A stretch of 36,546 bases of DNA from OLB6 sp964525565 (GCA_964525565.1 CAZGHI010000024.1:1-36546); one strand, 5' to 3'; positions 14,611 through 25,095 are shown, numbered from the stretch's first letter. The notes: generated by a model not told the origin, from the sequence alone. Made by a program: numbers and translations.

Positions 14611-17600
14611 ATGCTGCATCGTTTTCTTCCAAGTATTCTGTGCGTGTTGTCCTTCAACGTAATCGTGGCACAGGAGTCATTGAACCTCCGATCCATCGAG
14701 ACGGACTCTGCCGGACTACGAACAGCTTCTTTTGTGTACTTCAATAGCAGCGGTGAGCTGAGTTCAATACTTCCACAACAACTGGAAATTCTGGAAAATG
14801 GTAAACGGGTTTCCATCCTACGCGTTTCGTGCACTCCTGTCAAAGAACAACTGGACGTATCATCAGTTCTCGTTCTTGATGTGTCCGGATCTATGCGCTT
14901 TGGTGGTCCAAACATTGCACTAGCCCAGGCCGCTGCACGAGCGTGGGTAACGGCATTGCAGGAAACCTNNNNNNNNNNCGTGTATTTCTACATCAAGATT
15001 TAACCGCTAACAAGACAGCACTGTTTGAGGCAATCAACCAGCTATCTCCCAGAGGAGGCACTGACTACGCAAAGGCTTTCACCCATCCGCGAATGGGGGG
15101 ACTAGCGATTGCACGCGAAGCAAGACATAAGCGTATTGTAGTTTTTCTTACTGATGGCTTCGGCTCGTTGGACCCGGACAGTGTTGTCGCTATGGCAAAG
15201 ACGGACAGCATCACCGTGTACTGCGTTACCCTTGGACTTAACATGCCTGGCGTTCTGCAAAACATTGCTGAACGTACCGGAGGTTTGTGGTTCGACAACG
15301 TGACCACAGTTGAACAGGCTGTAATGGCCTATCAGAGAATCTTTGTCGATGCTACGGGTGTCGGTGGTTGCACTGTTGTGTATCGCCCTCCCACTACCTG
15401 CATCCCTGATATTCTCATAGAGGCACGTGTTGTGAGCAGTCAGTCATACAGCAACTACCGGATAGAGCCGGCCTTCGTGGCATCACTGCAAACATCACCT
15501 ACGTCCGTAAACTTTGATTCATCAGGATCTTCGGAAAAGAAAGTTGCCGTCGTGTGTAGGGGCGCTTCGTCCACGATTCATTCGATAACAACCGACAGAC
15601 CTGACGTTTTTAGCGTTTCCGGTATTTCATTACCAAAGACTCTTTCACCCGGAGACACACTCGTTGTTACAGTCACCTGCAGTCCAGTTAACAACACGTA
15701 TGTTGTGGGTACACTAAATATTAACGCCGAGCCATGCCCTTCTCCTGTGGTGTACCTTTCCGTTGGCGATGTTCGGCAGCCCCCTGATCGTGTTACGTTG
15801 CGGGTTGTACATCCGAATGGAAAAGAAAGATTCCCTGTTCGTGCGGACACGATGCTAACCTGGAGCGGAATTCCACCAGATGTACCGGTACGAGTTGAAA
15901 TATCTACTGACGCCGGACGGACCTGGGACCTTGTAGCCGACGATGCATTGGGACTGCGTCGGAAGTGGAAGGCTGGTACAGTAACCTCTGATAGTTGCCT
16001 TCTTCGAGTAACGCAAAAGAATCCAAGCATAGACAACCAGCCACTGTTTACCATTCCACCAGGTTCCTATTCTCATGTTGCGTTCTCCCCCGACGGAGCA
16101 TTCCTGGCAGCAGGTGAAGAGCCCGGTCCTCAAGGAAATGCAGACAATCCGGCACCGGCAACAATATGGAGTACAAGTAAAGGACAATTGCTACACACTC
16201 TCGGCTCTGGCGAGCACGTACTGTTCTCCAGCAATGGAAAGTACCTACTAACATGGTCGCGTAATTCCGTTACGCTGTACAAGGTGCCAACGTTTCAGAA
16301 GCAGTGGAGCATTGGCGTAAAGAGCAAACCTGTGCATTGCTCATTCGACAATGGTGCTCAACGTGTCCTGGTTGCAGGAGCTGAGTCTGACCAAACAGTG
16401 GTTGTTGATGCATCAACTGGTTCAATCACCCATGTGCTTCCGCGGCGCTGGCCTAAAATCGAGTGGGCTGATATCGCTCCGACCGGTAAGCTCGTTGCTG
16501 TTTGCGAGCGAGACTCCATGATTCAGATTCACAATCTGGAAAACCCGTCCGAAGCGCCTCGCAGGATTTCAGCTTCCGATGTACCTGCATTTTATCGCGC
16601 TGCATTCTCTCCGGATGGAAAGTTACTCGCTACCACTGATGCTTCCGGAGGAGCATCATTGTGGGATGTGCAGACACTCAACGAGATCAAAAAACTTGCC
16701 GTCCGCAAGTACAAAAACGACAATACGTACCTCGCCTTTACACCAGACGCACGAAGGATTGCTCTGGAAACAGGTAGAGACGAAACAATGCTCGCTGATA
16801 TCGCAACCGGTCAGCACGTTGTAAGTATCCGTCGGCTGCCTGATGTAGGTGGTGCATCACATGCTAGCATATTGGATGATGGTTATACCTTGGTCCTTAC
16901 CACACTGAATTACGCCACCGTGTACGATGCCCAAACTGGCGTGATGCTCAAACGAGTCCCCCGAGGATTTGGTCATCCTGCCGGCAATGCAAAGAACAAA
17001 CTGCTTGCGGTGATTGGCACCAACAGGCAAATCAATGTTTACAGTATTGCATCGCCCATAGTACAGCAGGACGTTAGCGATGCATTCTGGTCAATCTACT
17101 CTCCGACGTTAAGGCTTAGGCCTGTGCGGTTCAGCCACCGTGCTGTTGGTCAGTCAGCAGACTCAATGGTTGTTGAGGCAATTCACAATCCTGGTTCCGA
17201 CACGATTACGGTAACGAATATGCGCATCGAGGGGGCACAGGCATCGGATTTTGGCGTCATTGCACCGGCTCGGTTTTCAGTTGCACCGGGTGAAAACATA
17301 AACATTCAATATTCCTATCACCCGACAGGTGTTGGAGAGCGTTCAGCACTTATCGTTGCAGAAACATCGGTCGGATTGTTCAATGCACGTATCACCGGGC
17401 CGAGCAGGCATGCGATTCTTGCAGCCAATGCCTTGGATAAAGATCTGGGTGTTGTGCCTGTAGGTGCATCTGTACACATAAACATTACGGATATGATAAG
17501 GAACAATGGTAGAGCTGATGTTACCGTACGCTCTATTCGAAGCATTGGCGGTGATACAAAAACAATCGACCTTGAACCACAAGAACCTTTTGTTATGTCG

Positions 17601-18437
17601 CCCGGCGCACAACACGATTTAAACGTGAACATCCTGGCTACAACACCAGGTCGATATGCTGCACTTGTAGAATTTGTTGTAGATGAGATAAACGAACCAA
17701 TTACTGCTACGCTTTTTGTCCGGGCTGATTCTTTGCATCCACGGTCGTGGAGCGGAGCTGATCCAACAACATTTCGAAGTATCATGCTGCCTACAGCCGT
17801 AGTTCCTGAAGAAGGGACGTTTACGACAGGCGTGTATGACGTGTTAGGATTGTCTGCATCCTATAGCGTTACAGACAACATTGCCGTCCTAATTGGCGGT
17901 GCACTGCCATTGTTCAATCGATGGTTTGGAGCAACCGGGTATGATGCATCGTGGAGCACGGCATGGTCTGTAGGTGCAAAAGCAGGATTTGAACTTGGCC
18001 GGGATTGGATTATTGGTGGCGGGTATCAATTCGGTCAGAGCTTTTACGATCAAGACATTACCCCGAAACTTGAAAGCAAGATTACGTTTAACGCCCTGTG
18101 GTCAACAGTTGGTTACGGTACAGATGACAGCAGATTGAATTTCTATGCAGGTTATGCGTTTAAAGACCATGTTACTGCATCGGACGGACAGTTTCGTGCT
18201 GATGCATATCTCGTAGGGCTGGCGTATGACTATCGGATTGCTGAGCGCTGGAAAGTATGCGGTGAAGTTTTCTATATGCGAACAATGACGTTCATTCCCA
18301 TCACGATAACTGCACGATATTTCCGCGAATCTGATGCATTCGAAATCGGTGCCAGTTATGTAGGTCTCAAAGAAAACGGTTCGCAATCCGGAGGCTGGCC
18401 ACTTGTTCCAATGCTTACATGGGTAAAGCGATGGTAG
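14611..18437 (+). CDS. Giant secreted VWA / Ig-ASH / WD40 protein with C-terminal outer-membrane beta-barrel
   Basis: This protein has about 1270 residues or more; 10 Ns split it at 14969. A signal peptide covers 1-21 (PSILCVLSFNVIVAQ). A VWA domain has the MIDAS motif DVSGS at 90-94, then GGTDYA and VVFLTDG after the gap. Next comes an ASH/choice-of-anchor-like segment, an Ig-like fold (VTLRVVHPNGKERFPV.. EISTDAGRTWDLV), and WD40-type repeats with FSPDG at 16087 and 16612. A second pair of ASH-like domains (about 17110-17720) leads to about 200 residues of alternating beta strands ending in PMLTWVKRW, with a terminal aromatic as in outer-membrane barrels. I infer a surface protein anchored by its own barrel. 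Its role is unknown. It lies 3 bases after holB. Confidence 0.8.
14969..14978. other. Assembly gap (10 N) inside the VWA/WD40 gene
   Basis: Ten Ns lie in the VWA domain between ..VTALQET and RVFLHQDLTANK... The frame shifts across the gap, and continuity needs a length of 3n+2. By comparison with VWA folds, several residues of the second strand are missing, so the true length is probably more than 10. Confidence 0.95.
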
Positions 18438-18459
18438 AATATGCAGATTCGGCGCCAGT

Positions 18460-20322
18460 TTAGTGCAAGGTAAACACCAGCTCAACCTGATAGGGTTCTA
18501 GCTCTGCCGTTATCTTGCCGCCGACCATTGTTACGTGCGCATTAGGCGCGAGAAACATGATTCCGCTGTTTTCCGGAACCGTGATCCTAATGCGACCAGA
18601 ACTACTACCAAGGTTCGCTATACATAACAAACCTTGTCGTGATTGTGGTGGTATGCGGAGGAAGGCCACAAACGGGTCTGGAGAGTTTATTGGAATAAGC
18701 TGGTCGTTTCTTGTTACATGATCCCAAAACCAGGACTTATGCAGAAACCTCGCTGTGCGTACAATTGCGGAAAACACTGGTGATTGCTGTTGCCACCCAA
18801 GAGGAACATCGGAGAATAGTGGTAGGCGCTCTGGTGGAAACTGAAGCTGTTCCTTCTCAGTAAATCCCAGCCCTGTGTTTACCGGTGTATTTTCATCGAG
18901 TTCAATTCCAGCATGGATAAAGCCGATAGTCTGCGGCAACAAACGAAGTATTGTCCACACGGCAGCTACAGCCTCCGGACACGACCACCGCACTGCTGCT
19001 CGAGGTGTGTTGTGCGATTCCGGAGTAGCAAATACCGGTACAGCGAATGATTGGGTTGCTATCCGCTCAACCAGCGTGCGGATTGCGGAAACAGACGTTA
19101 TTTCTAACGGCAAGCCCCCTACCGCTCCATCGTAACCATCGTGTAAAGACAACTCCGTGACATTGAAATTTTCCTCAAAAACAAGTAAATCGGGCTTTTG
19201 TGATCGTGCTTCACGTATTACTTTTCGACGCAGATCTCTGGGTAACGCATGACCCATGTCGATCAAAACCCCATCAATATTCAGCGTACGAATGAAGTAT
19301 GGAATTATCGCTGCGATGGTGTTCCATAGTGGATGCATCCGATACTCGTCCACGTCTAGTCTGCGGTCATACATCCGTACGGTATTGTAGGCCATATACC
19401 GGAACTGTGGATGGTCATGAAGACGTAGATAGGTAACATCGGTCCAGGGTGGCTGTTCATCGTCCGGTGGCCAATCGGCAAAAGCACTTGGAATACGAAG
19501 GATGCGATTTTTCGGTCCAATTCCTTTATACCCATGCTCATCTACTTCTACACGAAGGGGAGGAGGAGTAAACAACGAAATGTAGTGCTCACTGGGTTCT
19601 GGTAAGTCTAGGAATTTGCCGGATGCAACTTTTTCCTTTGCATCTGCAAGCTGTTCAGAAGTAAAGTGCGGTGGTCGGAAACCATGAAAGAGTTCCTGCG
19701 TTCTTGCTTCGTCAATCCAATAAAACCACTCTGGGTTGGACTTTACCAATGAAGAATCAACGCTAGCCGTTCGTAGCACGGTTTCTATGACTACTTTGAT
19801 GCCAACTGCATGGCACATTTCAACAAACACCCGTGCTTGATCTTCAGCCGACATTCCCACACACGGTTCTGCCAACATAGGATCTAAGTGCCAGGGATGT
19901 TTAACGGCATAGGGTGAACCCAGTGTTCCTTTTCGTCCTATGCGCCCAATTTCCGTTATGGGAAGCAGGATTATGGTATTCACATCCATGCGAACCAGAT
20001 ACGGAAGTAGAGCAGCAAGCTTCAAAAACGTTCCAGTCGTTCGCCAACCACTTTCCGCAACACGTTCGCCATGGAAATACGAGGTAACGTGACGAACACT
20101 GGCATTGTACGCAAGCGCGGTATCGAGTGTCCATGTTCGCCCACGACGCCTGCGCTGTTCAACATCTACAACATCGAACTGATGTAGCAGATATGCCGGA
20201 GCCGATGGAAAAGTAACGGGTTCTGCGCTTCCAACCCATAGCCCAGGCACCGTATAGGATGGCCAATCCTTTCGGATCATTGCCCGTAACTCTGATCGAA
20301 TGGCACGAATAAGTGGAGTCAT
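18460..20322 (-). CDS. Alpha-amylase-superfamily (GH13/GlgE-like) protein with a divergent active site
   Basis: This 620-residue protein has no signal peptide. The TIM-barrel pattern of alpha-amylases is visible: LPYLVRMDVNTIILLPITEIG (about 107-127), GSPYAVKHPWHLDPML, the strand GIKVVIETVLRTAS (174-187), SNPEWFYW (195-202), NIDGVLIDMGHALP (348-361), LLVFEENFN (379-387) and PESHNTPRAA (434-443). D355 and E383/E384 sit where the nucleophile and acid/base would be. Region I lacks the usual 'DxVxNH', the Arg two residues before the nucleophile is Leu, and the final 'HD' is HN. The C-terminal 90 residues form a beta domain. GlgE-like glucan enzymes are the nearest visual match. Activity is uncertain. 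It overlaps uvrC by 4 bases (ATGA). Confidence 0.7.
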   Translation of the reverse strand: MTPLIRAIRSELRAMIRKDWPSYTVPGLWVGSAEPVTFPSAPAYLLHQFDVVDVEQRRRRGRTWTLDTALAYNASVRHVTSYFHGERVAESGWRTTGTFLKLAALLPYLVRMDVNTIILLPITEIGRIGRKGTLGSPYAVKHPWHLDPMLAEPCVGMSAEDQARVFVEMCHAVGIKVVIETVLRTASVDSSLVKSNPEWFYWIDEARTQELFHGFRPPHFTSEQLADAKEKVASGKFLDLPEPSEHYISLFTPPPLRVEVDEHGYKGIGPKNRILRIPSAFADWPPDDEQPPWTDVTYLRLHDHPQFRYMAYNTVRMYDRRLDVDEYRMHPLWNTIAAIIPYFIRTLNIDGVLIDMGHALPRDLRRKVIREARSQKPDLLVFEENFNVTELSLHDGYDGAVGGLPLEITSVSAIRTLVERIATQSFAVPVFATPESHNTPRAAVRWSCPEAVAAVWTILRLLPQTIGFIHAGIELDENTPVNTGLGFTEKEQLQFPPERLPLFSDVPLGWQQQSPVFSAIVRTARFLHKSWFWDHVTRNDQLIPINSPDPFVAFLRIPPQSRQGLLCIANLGSSSGRIRITVPENSGIMFLAPNAHVTMVGGKITAELEPYQVELVFTLH

Positions 20323-22157
20323 GTACGGTAGTATTCGTAAATTTTCTTAGCTAAAGCAGGTCCGACAATTTCTTGAAGGGATTCAACTGAAGCATTCTTC
20401 ACAGCATCCACTGACCCTAGCTTGATCAGTAGTCGAGTGGCTGTTGCTTTGCCAACCCCAGGAATAATTGTGAGTTCGGTTTCCAGTGTTCGCTTATTTC
20501 GAAGTTTGCGATGATAAGAAACTGCAACCCGATGGGCTTCGTCGCGTGCTTGTTGAAGCAGTCGTAAGCTGCTAGATGTTCGAGGGAGAAGTACCGAATC
20601 GCTCTGCCCGGGAAGAAAAACTTCCTCTAATCGCTTTGCTAGTCCGATAACGGGAAAGGCACCTTCCAGTCCGATTGCACGCAGCGCCTGCATTGCTGCG
20701 TGTACTTGACCCTTACCACCATCAATGATGCAAAGGTCGGGGTGTGGCAAGTTCTGAAGGCTTCCCGAGTATCGTCGTAATACAACTTCGCGCATCGCCG
20801 CAAAGTCGTCGTTCCCTTCAACACTATGAAGCTTAAATGTGCGGTACTCCGATGGCCGTGGTTTTCCATCCACAAAAACCACCATAGAGCTGACATAATC
20901 TGTTCCCTGCATGTGTGAATTGTCGAAACATTCTATGCGCTTTGGTAGTCGGTCTAGCCGAAGATCGCGTTGCAGGGAAAGTACAGCTCTTGGCATGGAC
21001 TGATCTTTTTGCGCCTGTTTCACGAGGAGTTCGCGCAAAAGGTAATCGGCATTCTTTTCAGCCATCTCTAGAAGCCGTCGCTTTTCGCCTATCCGAGGAA
21101 TAACAAGTGAAACGGTGCGTTGTGCCTTAGCAGAAAGAAAATCCGTCAGACTCTCCGCTTCTTCGATTTCTGTCGGTATGAATACTTCCCCCGGAATGCT
21201 TTCCTGGTCAACGTACCACTGCTCCATCGCGGTGCGAATAATTTCGGCGTCGGGTACATCTAGGCTTGTCTGCAAGAAGAAATGTCGCTTACCAACCAGT
21301 TTTCCACTACGAATTGTGAGTACAACTAAACAGGACTGACGTGCAATTCTGGCTATACCAAAAACATCACGGTCAACGTTATCGGCTGACATAACTTTCT
21401 GGCGGGAAACATATTCCCGAAGAATCTCTAAGCGCGACCGAACGACTGCTGCGTCTTCAAACCGCAGATCGGTGGCTAGCTGCATCATCTGTTCGTAGAG
21501 CTGTTGCTCAAGGTTATCCGTTTTGCCGTTTAGTATCTGCTGTGCCTGTTTGATGTACTGTGCATACTGGTCCTGAGAAATGAGCCCCTCACAGGGTCCG
21601 TCGCATTTCTTGATATGGTATTCAAGGCACACCTTGAATTTGCCAGCCGCAATGCTATCGGGCTTCAGTGGCAGGTCGCAGTTGCGTAATGGTAAAATGG
21701 AACGTAATGCTTTTAACAGGTTGTACAGATATGTTCCGTCAGCGTACGGTCCAAAGTACTTGCTACCATCATGTACCACCCTCCTGGTTTTGAATACCCG
21801 AGGGAAGGGTTCTTTCGTAATACGGATGTAGGGATAACTTTTGTCATCTTTCAATAGGATATTGTACTTAGGGCGATGCTCCTTGATAAGTGTATTCTCG
21901 AGAAGAAGTGCTTCCGCTTCTGTATCGGTAACGATGATGTCCACATCTGCAATCTTGCTCACAAGAACACGCGTTTTTGCATCTGTAGGCTTTCCTTCCT
22001 GAAAGTATGCACGGACTCGGTTCCTCAGGTTTTTTGCCTTGCCGATATACAGTATTGTACCGGCAGAGTCACGGTGCATGTACACACCCGGTAATGCCGG
22101 TAATCCGGCAATCTTTCTCTCCAATTCTTCACTATGAAATGATAAGTGCTCTGCCAC
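20319..22157 (-). CDS. uvrC: Excinuclease ABC subunit C
   Basis: UvrC makes both incisions around bulky DNA lesions in nucleotide excision repair. The N-terminal GIY-YIG nuclease reads LPALPGVYMHRDSAGTILYI then GKAKNLRNRVRAYF. A cysteine cluster CLEYHIKKCDGPCEG follows, then the UVR helix (LATDLRFEDAAVVRSRLEIL), the RNase H-like 3' domain with ECFDNSHMQGT and CIIDGGKGQV, and a C-terminal HhH ending near IPGVGKATATRLL. There is no ATG near the start: GTG 22205, GTG 22157 and TTG 22124 are possible. I chose 22157 (612 residues) because it places PGVY about 22 residues in and leaves room for the divergent MoxR promoter. Its TGA overlaps the next gene. Confidence 0.94.
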   Translation of the reverse strand: MAEHLSFHSEELERKIAGLPALPGVYMHRDSAGTILYIGKAKNLRNRVRAYFQEGKPTDAKTRVLVSKIADVDIIVTDTEAEALLLENTLIKEHRPKYNILLKDDKSYPYIRITKEPFPRVFKTRRVVHDGSKYFGPYADGTYLYNLLKALRSILPLRNCDLPLKPDSIAAGKFKVCLEYHIKKCDGPCEGLISQDQYAQYIKQAQQILNGKTDNLEQQLYEQMMQLATDLRFEDAAVVRSRLEILREYVSRQKVMSADNVDRDVFGIARIARQSCLVVLTIRSGKLVGKRHFFLQTSLDVPDAEIIRTAMEQWYVDQESIPGEVFIPTEIEEAESLTDFLSAKAQRTVSLVIPRIGEKRRLLEMAEKNADYLLRELLVKQAQKDQSMPRAVLSLQRDLRLDRLPKRIECFDNSHMQGTDYVSSMVVFVDGKPRPSEYRTFKLHSVEGNDDFAAMREVVLRRYSGSLQNLPHPDLCIIDGGKGQVHAAMQALRAIGLEGAFPVIGLAKRLEEVFLPGQSDSVLLPRTSSSLRLLQQARDEAHRVAVSYHRKLRNKRTLETELTIIPGVGKATATRLLIKLGSVDAVKNASVESLQEIVGPALAKKIYEYYRT

Positions 22158-22205
22158 ACATGCAAAATAGCCTGAACCGATGTGGACTATATTCGCTGTC
22201 TTCAC

Positions 22206-22211
22206 GGAGGT
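22206..22211 (+). promoter_or_regulatory. Strong Shine-Dalgarno site fixing the MoxR start
   Basis: GGAGGT ends 3 bases ahead of the ATG at 22215. It is one of very few good Shine-Dalgarno matches in the window, and it argues for this ATG over an in-frame GTG at 22182. Confidence 0.7.
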
Positions 22212-22214
22212 ACC

Positions 22215-23528
22215 ATGATTGAAGATCGTTTAGATGTGCTACCAGGGATAGAAGAAGTAGCCCTTGAGCTTAAGGAAGCAGCAGCATTTATTGGTTCAAG
22301 AGTTGTGAACCGCGAAGAGGTAATCGAGCAGGCGATTTGTGCATTGCTTACCGGTGAACATCTATTGCTGCAAAGTAGGACCGGTGCGGGTAAGTCTCTT
22401 CTCGCCGAACAAGTGTTCAGCATGTTCGATGGTGCCAGGATTTTTCGAGTACAAGCCAGCAAAGAACAGCAGCCCGATACGTTCTTTGGAGGGCTTGACC
22501 TTGAAGAACTGAAGGCCGGTCGGATTATCCACAACACTGCCGGTTCGTTGGTCGAGAGCGAATTCGGATTCATAGATGAAATCTTTGATGCCAACGATTT
22601 CACCTTGAGAGCCTTGTTATCACTCCTGAATGAACGACGGCTCTACCGCGGTATTCAAAATGTAGCATCGCCTCTACATACGGTGATTGCAGCCACCAAC
22701 TACTTGCGCATCTCGGAAGTAACAGAGGCGTTGTTGGATCGGTTTATGTTTAAGGCAATTATCCTTCCGGATAAGGATCCATTCATCCAATACAAAATAT
22801 CCCAACGGTATTTAGAACTGGGCGGAAAAACAGCAACACCACCAAAACGGATTTCTTACACACGTTTGAAGCACTTGAGTCGTGTGGTTAAAGGCGAGGC
22901 CACCGATATGGTTATTAGCGTCACCAACGAGATGCTGTACTTTACCAACATTGTAATACGCCACTTCGAGTTTCTTCGAAACAGACAACTGCACGACCGA
23001 TCAACGAATGCTCCGAACACAGATTTCTACATCTCGCCGAGAACGCAGGCCAAATCGCTGGACCTTTTACGTGCACTGGCAATGCTCAAGGGTCGGACGG
23101 CCGTTGTCCACGACGATGTAAGCAGGCTGTACTTCATTTTTGCCACGGTTGGACTTCCGGAAGAAGTCGCCTTATTTAAAAAGGCTTATACGACTGTTTT
23201 AAATTCTCTGACATCTGCCAGAGGTTTTGACCAAGTAACAATTCTCCTTGACTTCACAGAACTTCTCGAAGAGCTAAAGAATACGCCATCAAAAATGCGG
23301 CAGCCACTAAGCCAGCTAAACACGGCAGCAGTTCGCCGAAGCTTCTTCGACTGGCTTCGCGACGCCTTTGGAAGCGAACTGCCTGAACAACGAAACCGCC
23401 AGGCATTAGAGCACTTTCTACAGGATTTCGTGCCGGTATGCGACGAGGTTCGCGAGCTCAAACACAGCGTTGAACAAGTCCTCCAACAAACCCTGATCAC
23501 AGTAGAACGAGAACTGAACCGAGTGTAG
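22215..23528 (+). CDS. MoxR/RavA-type AAA+ ATPase
   Basis: This 437-residue AAA+ ATPase of the MoxR class has Walker A SRTGAGKS (54-61), Walker B FGFIDE (117-122) followed by an arginine-rich loop LLSLLNERRLYRG, sensor 1 in TVIAATNYL, and an arginine finger region ALLDRFMFKAI. The QASKEQQPDTFFGGLDLEEL stretch is like the RavA/MoxR 'peqvfG.l....l' segment. These ATPases act as chaperones that load metals or assemble complexes together with a VWA protein. The VWA partner begins 5 bases downstream, so the two are almost certainly cotranscribed. The C-terminal 100 residues are helical without a recognised LARA domain. The target complex is unknown. Confidence 0.87.
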   Translation: MIEDRLDVLPGIEEVALELKEAAAFIGSRVVNREEVIEQAICALLTGEHLLLQSRTGAGKSLLAEQVFSMFDGARIFRVQASKEQQPDTFFGGLDLEELKAGRIIHNTAGSLVESEFGFIDEIFDANDFTLRALLSLLNERRLYRGIQNVASPLHTVIAATNYLRISEVTEALLDRFMFKAIILPDKDPFIQYKISQRYLELGGKTATPPKRISYTRLKHLSRVVKGEATDMVISVTNEMLYFTNIVIRHFEFLRNRQLHDRSTNAPNTDFYISPRTQAKSLDLLRALAMLKGRTAVVHDDVSRLYFIFATVGLPEEVALFKKAYTTVLNSLTSARGFDQVTILLDFTELLEELKNTPSKMRQPLSQLNTAAVRRSFFDWLRDAFGSELPEQRNRQALEHFLQDFVPVCDEVRELKHSVEQVLQQTLITVERELNRV

Positions 23529-23533
23529 TAGCG

Positions 23534-25093
23534 ATGCTCTCAAGACATATTATCGAAACGTCGGCATTCTTCTCCCGCATGGAAGAGTTCGGCTTCTTTG
23601 ATACTGTTGAAGAGCATTTACCGGAAGACTTTACGCTGATCTATGAAATTGCCCGCATCATTGAAGATGCAACAAACTCATTATCGCAACAGCTTGCACC
23701 AATCCTGGAACTTGAACATTCAGGAACTGATAATACCTCTGAGACTATTCTGGTACCGTTTGTTCCTGATGCAAAGGAGTATGAAGCCGACCTGATAAAG
23801 AGCGTGACGGAAGTGCGCCACATCTATCCTCACCAATTTCTCTTGCCCGAAACTGTTTTCCTCCAGCGACTAGCGGAGCGATCACTTTGGATGCCACGTG
23901 CCCGAACACCGCGCAACTTTCGGTATCAACTAGAAAGCGACCGGTTCGCACCCGACGATAGGAAGCAGAAGGTGTACGTGCTGTTTGACACCTCTAGTTC
24001 CATGCAGCACCACTACCGAATACATCTTGCCAAGGCAATTGCCTACCTGTTTCTCCGAAGGAATCAAAAGGAGCTGGGTACCGTTTTCTTCCGAACATTT
24101 GATGTTGCACTTGGTGACCTCCGCACCGCTCGTGACCCAGTTGGCTTTGAACATCTCATCAGTGACATAATGCACATCAAAGCTCTGGGTAATGGTACGG
24201 TGCTGCAGAAAGCACTACAACAGGCCATCGAGGACATTCAACATGAAAGTCAACTCTCGCAAGCACAGATTCTTGTAATTACCGATGGTGTTGCACACAT
24301 TGATCTAGAAGGACTTCGTAGTCAGATGGGTGACTCCGTCGTTGTTCATACCGTGAAAATCGGCACGGCACGCATGCAAGTTGACGATAAACTTATAGAG
24401 GATCTTGTGTTCAAATCGTCGTCTGATGATGCCCGGCGGTTACGAGAACTGATCTTACAACAACGAGACATTGATGCGTCGCTACGCGCTGCGGCTGGCC
24501 AGAAACGTATAGAGAGCTTAAATAACCAGGCAGCGTTCGTTCAACGACAAATCGACACACTAAAGCAGCGGTTTGCAGCACAGGTGGACCATGAGTATGG
24601 GTCTGAAATGGCTGCACTAAGCACTGTTTTTCTGGAGATTCAAGATATTGATCCGCGCACTGCTTTCAATTTTTCTGAAGATAAGGTTCGTGAACTCGAA
24701 GAGCTTGCCGCAAGTTTATTGGAGGAACTTCGTTCCGAGCACCAGGTTGAAGACATGAAAAGGGCAGCCGTTTTGTACGACCATCTGTACCTTCTCATGC
24801 AGTACAATGCGGTGGATGCACCGCGTTTGGAGCGCTATGCCCGTGAATTGGAAGAGCTACTCAATCAGATTCTCAACAGACCGGGAACAACGGCCGACGA
24901 TCTCTCCATTTCCGATGAGCAACGGTTACAACTGCGCAATATGATTGGAGGGGGCTTAGGTGCTGACTCATTCTCGCTTGCTCGGTTGCTACGCATGCTC
25001 GGTCTAAAGATTCGTCGGTGGTTAAGCTCACGACGGCAGCTCCGCTTGTTTCGAAGATTATCAGGAAAAAAAATACAGCGCCGCCGGCAATAA
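23534..25093 (+). CDS. VWA-domain partner of the MoxR ATPase (ViaA-like)
   Basis: This 519-residue cytoplasmic protein has an all-alpha N-terminal region (1-145) followed by a VWA domain with a complete MIDAS: DTSSS at 152-156, a Thr in GNGTVLQKAL and ITDGVAH. The region from about 300 to 450 is rich in charged heptads and should form coiled coils. The C-terminal tail is very basic (about 490-519, many Arg and Lys) and could touch membrane lipids or nucleic acid. The MoxR-VWA pairing matches the RavA-ViaA and CoxD/CoxE arrangements. It converges on ugd with only 2 bases between the stops, and no terminator is seen. Confidence 0.82.
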   Translation: MLSRHIIETSAFFSRMEEFGFFDTVEEHLPEDFTLIYEIARIIEDATNSLSQQLAPILELEHSGTDNTSETILVPFVPDAKEYEADLIKSVTEVRHIYPHQFLLPETVFLQRLAERSLWMPRARTPRNFRYQLESDRFAPDDRKQKVYVLFDTSSSMQHHYRIHLAKAIAYLFLRRNQKELGTVFFRTFDVALGDLRTARDPVGFEHLISDIMHIKALGNGTVLQKALQQAIEDIQHESQLSQAQILVITDGVAHIDLEGLRSQMGDSVVVHTVKIGTARMQVDDKLIEDLVFKSSSDDARRLRELILQQRDIDASLRAAAGQKRIESLNNQAAFVQRQIDTLKQRFAAQVDHEYGSEMAALSTVFLEIQDIDPRTAFNFSEDKVRELEELAASLLEELRSEHQVEDMKRAAVLYDHLYLLMQYNAVDAPRLERYARELEELLNQILNRPGTTADDLSISDEQRLQLRNMIGGGLGADSFSLARLLRMLGLKIRRWLSSRRQLRLFRRLSGKKIQRRRQ

Positions 25094-25095
25094 CG

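Noticed and set aside
15578..16054. 158-codon open frame on the - strand.
   Set aside because: It is a shadow of the VWA/WD40 gene, with composition of a reverse frame (Ser, Arg and Thr rich) and no recognisable domain.
17318..17785. 155-codon open frame on the - strand.
   Set aside because: Antisense to the ASH-like part of the VWA/WD40 gene; no domain, and the sense frame is well supported.
22182..22214. GTG start that would lengthen the MoxR ATPase by 11 residues.
   Set aside because: A good Shine-Dalgarno site lies between it and the ATG at 22215, and the ATG start fits the family better.
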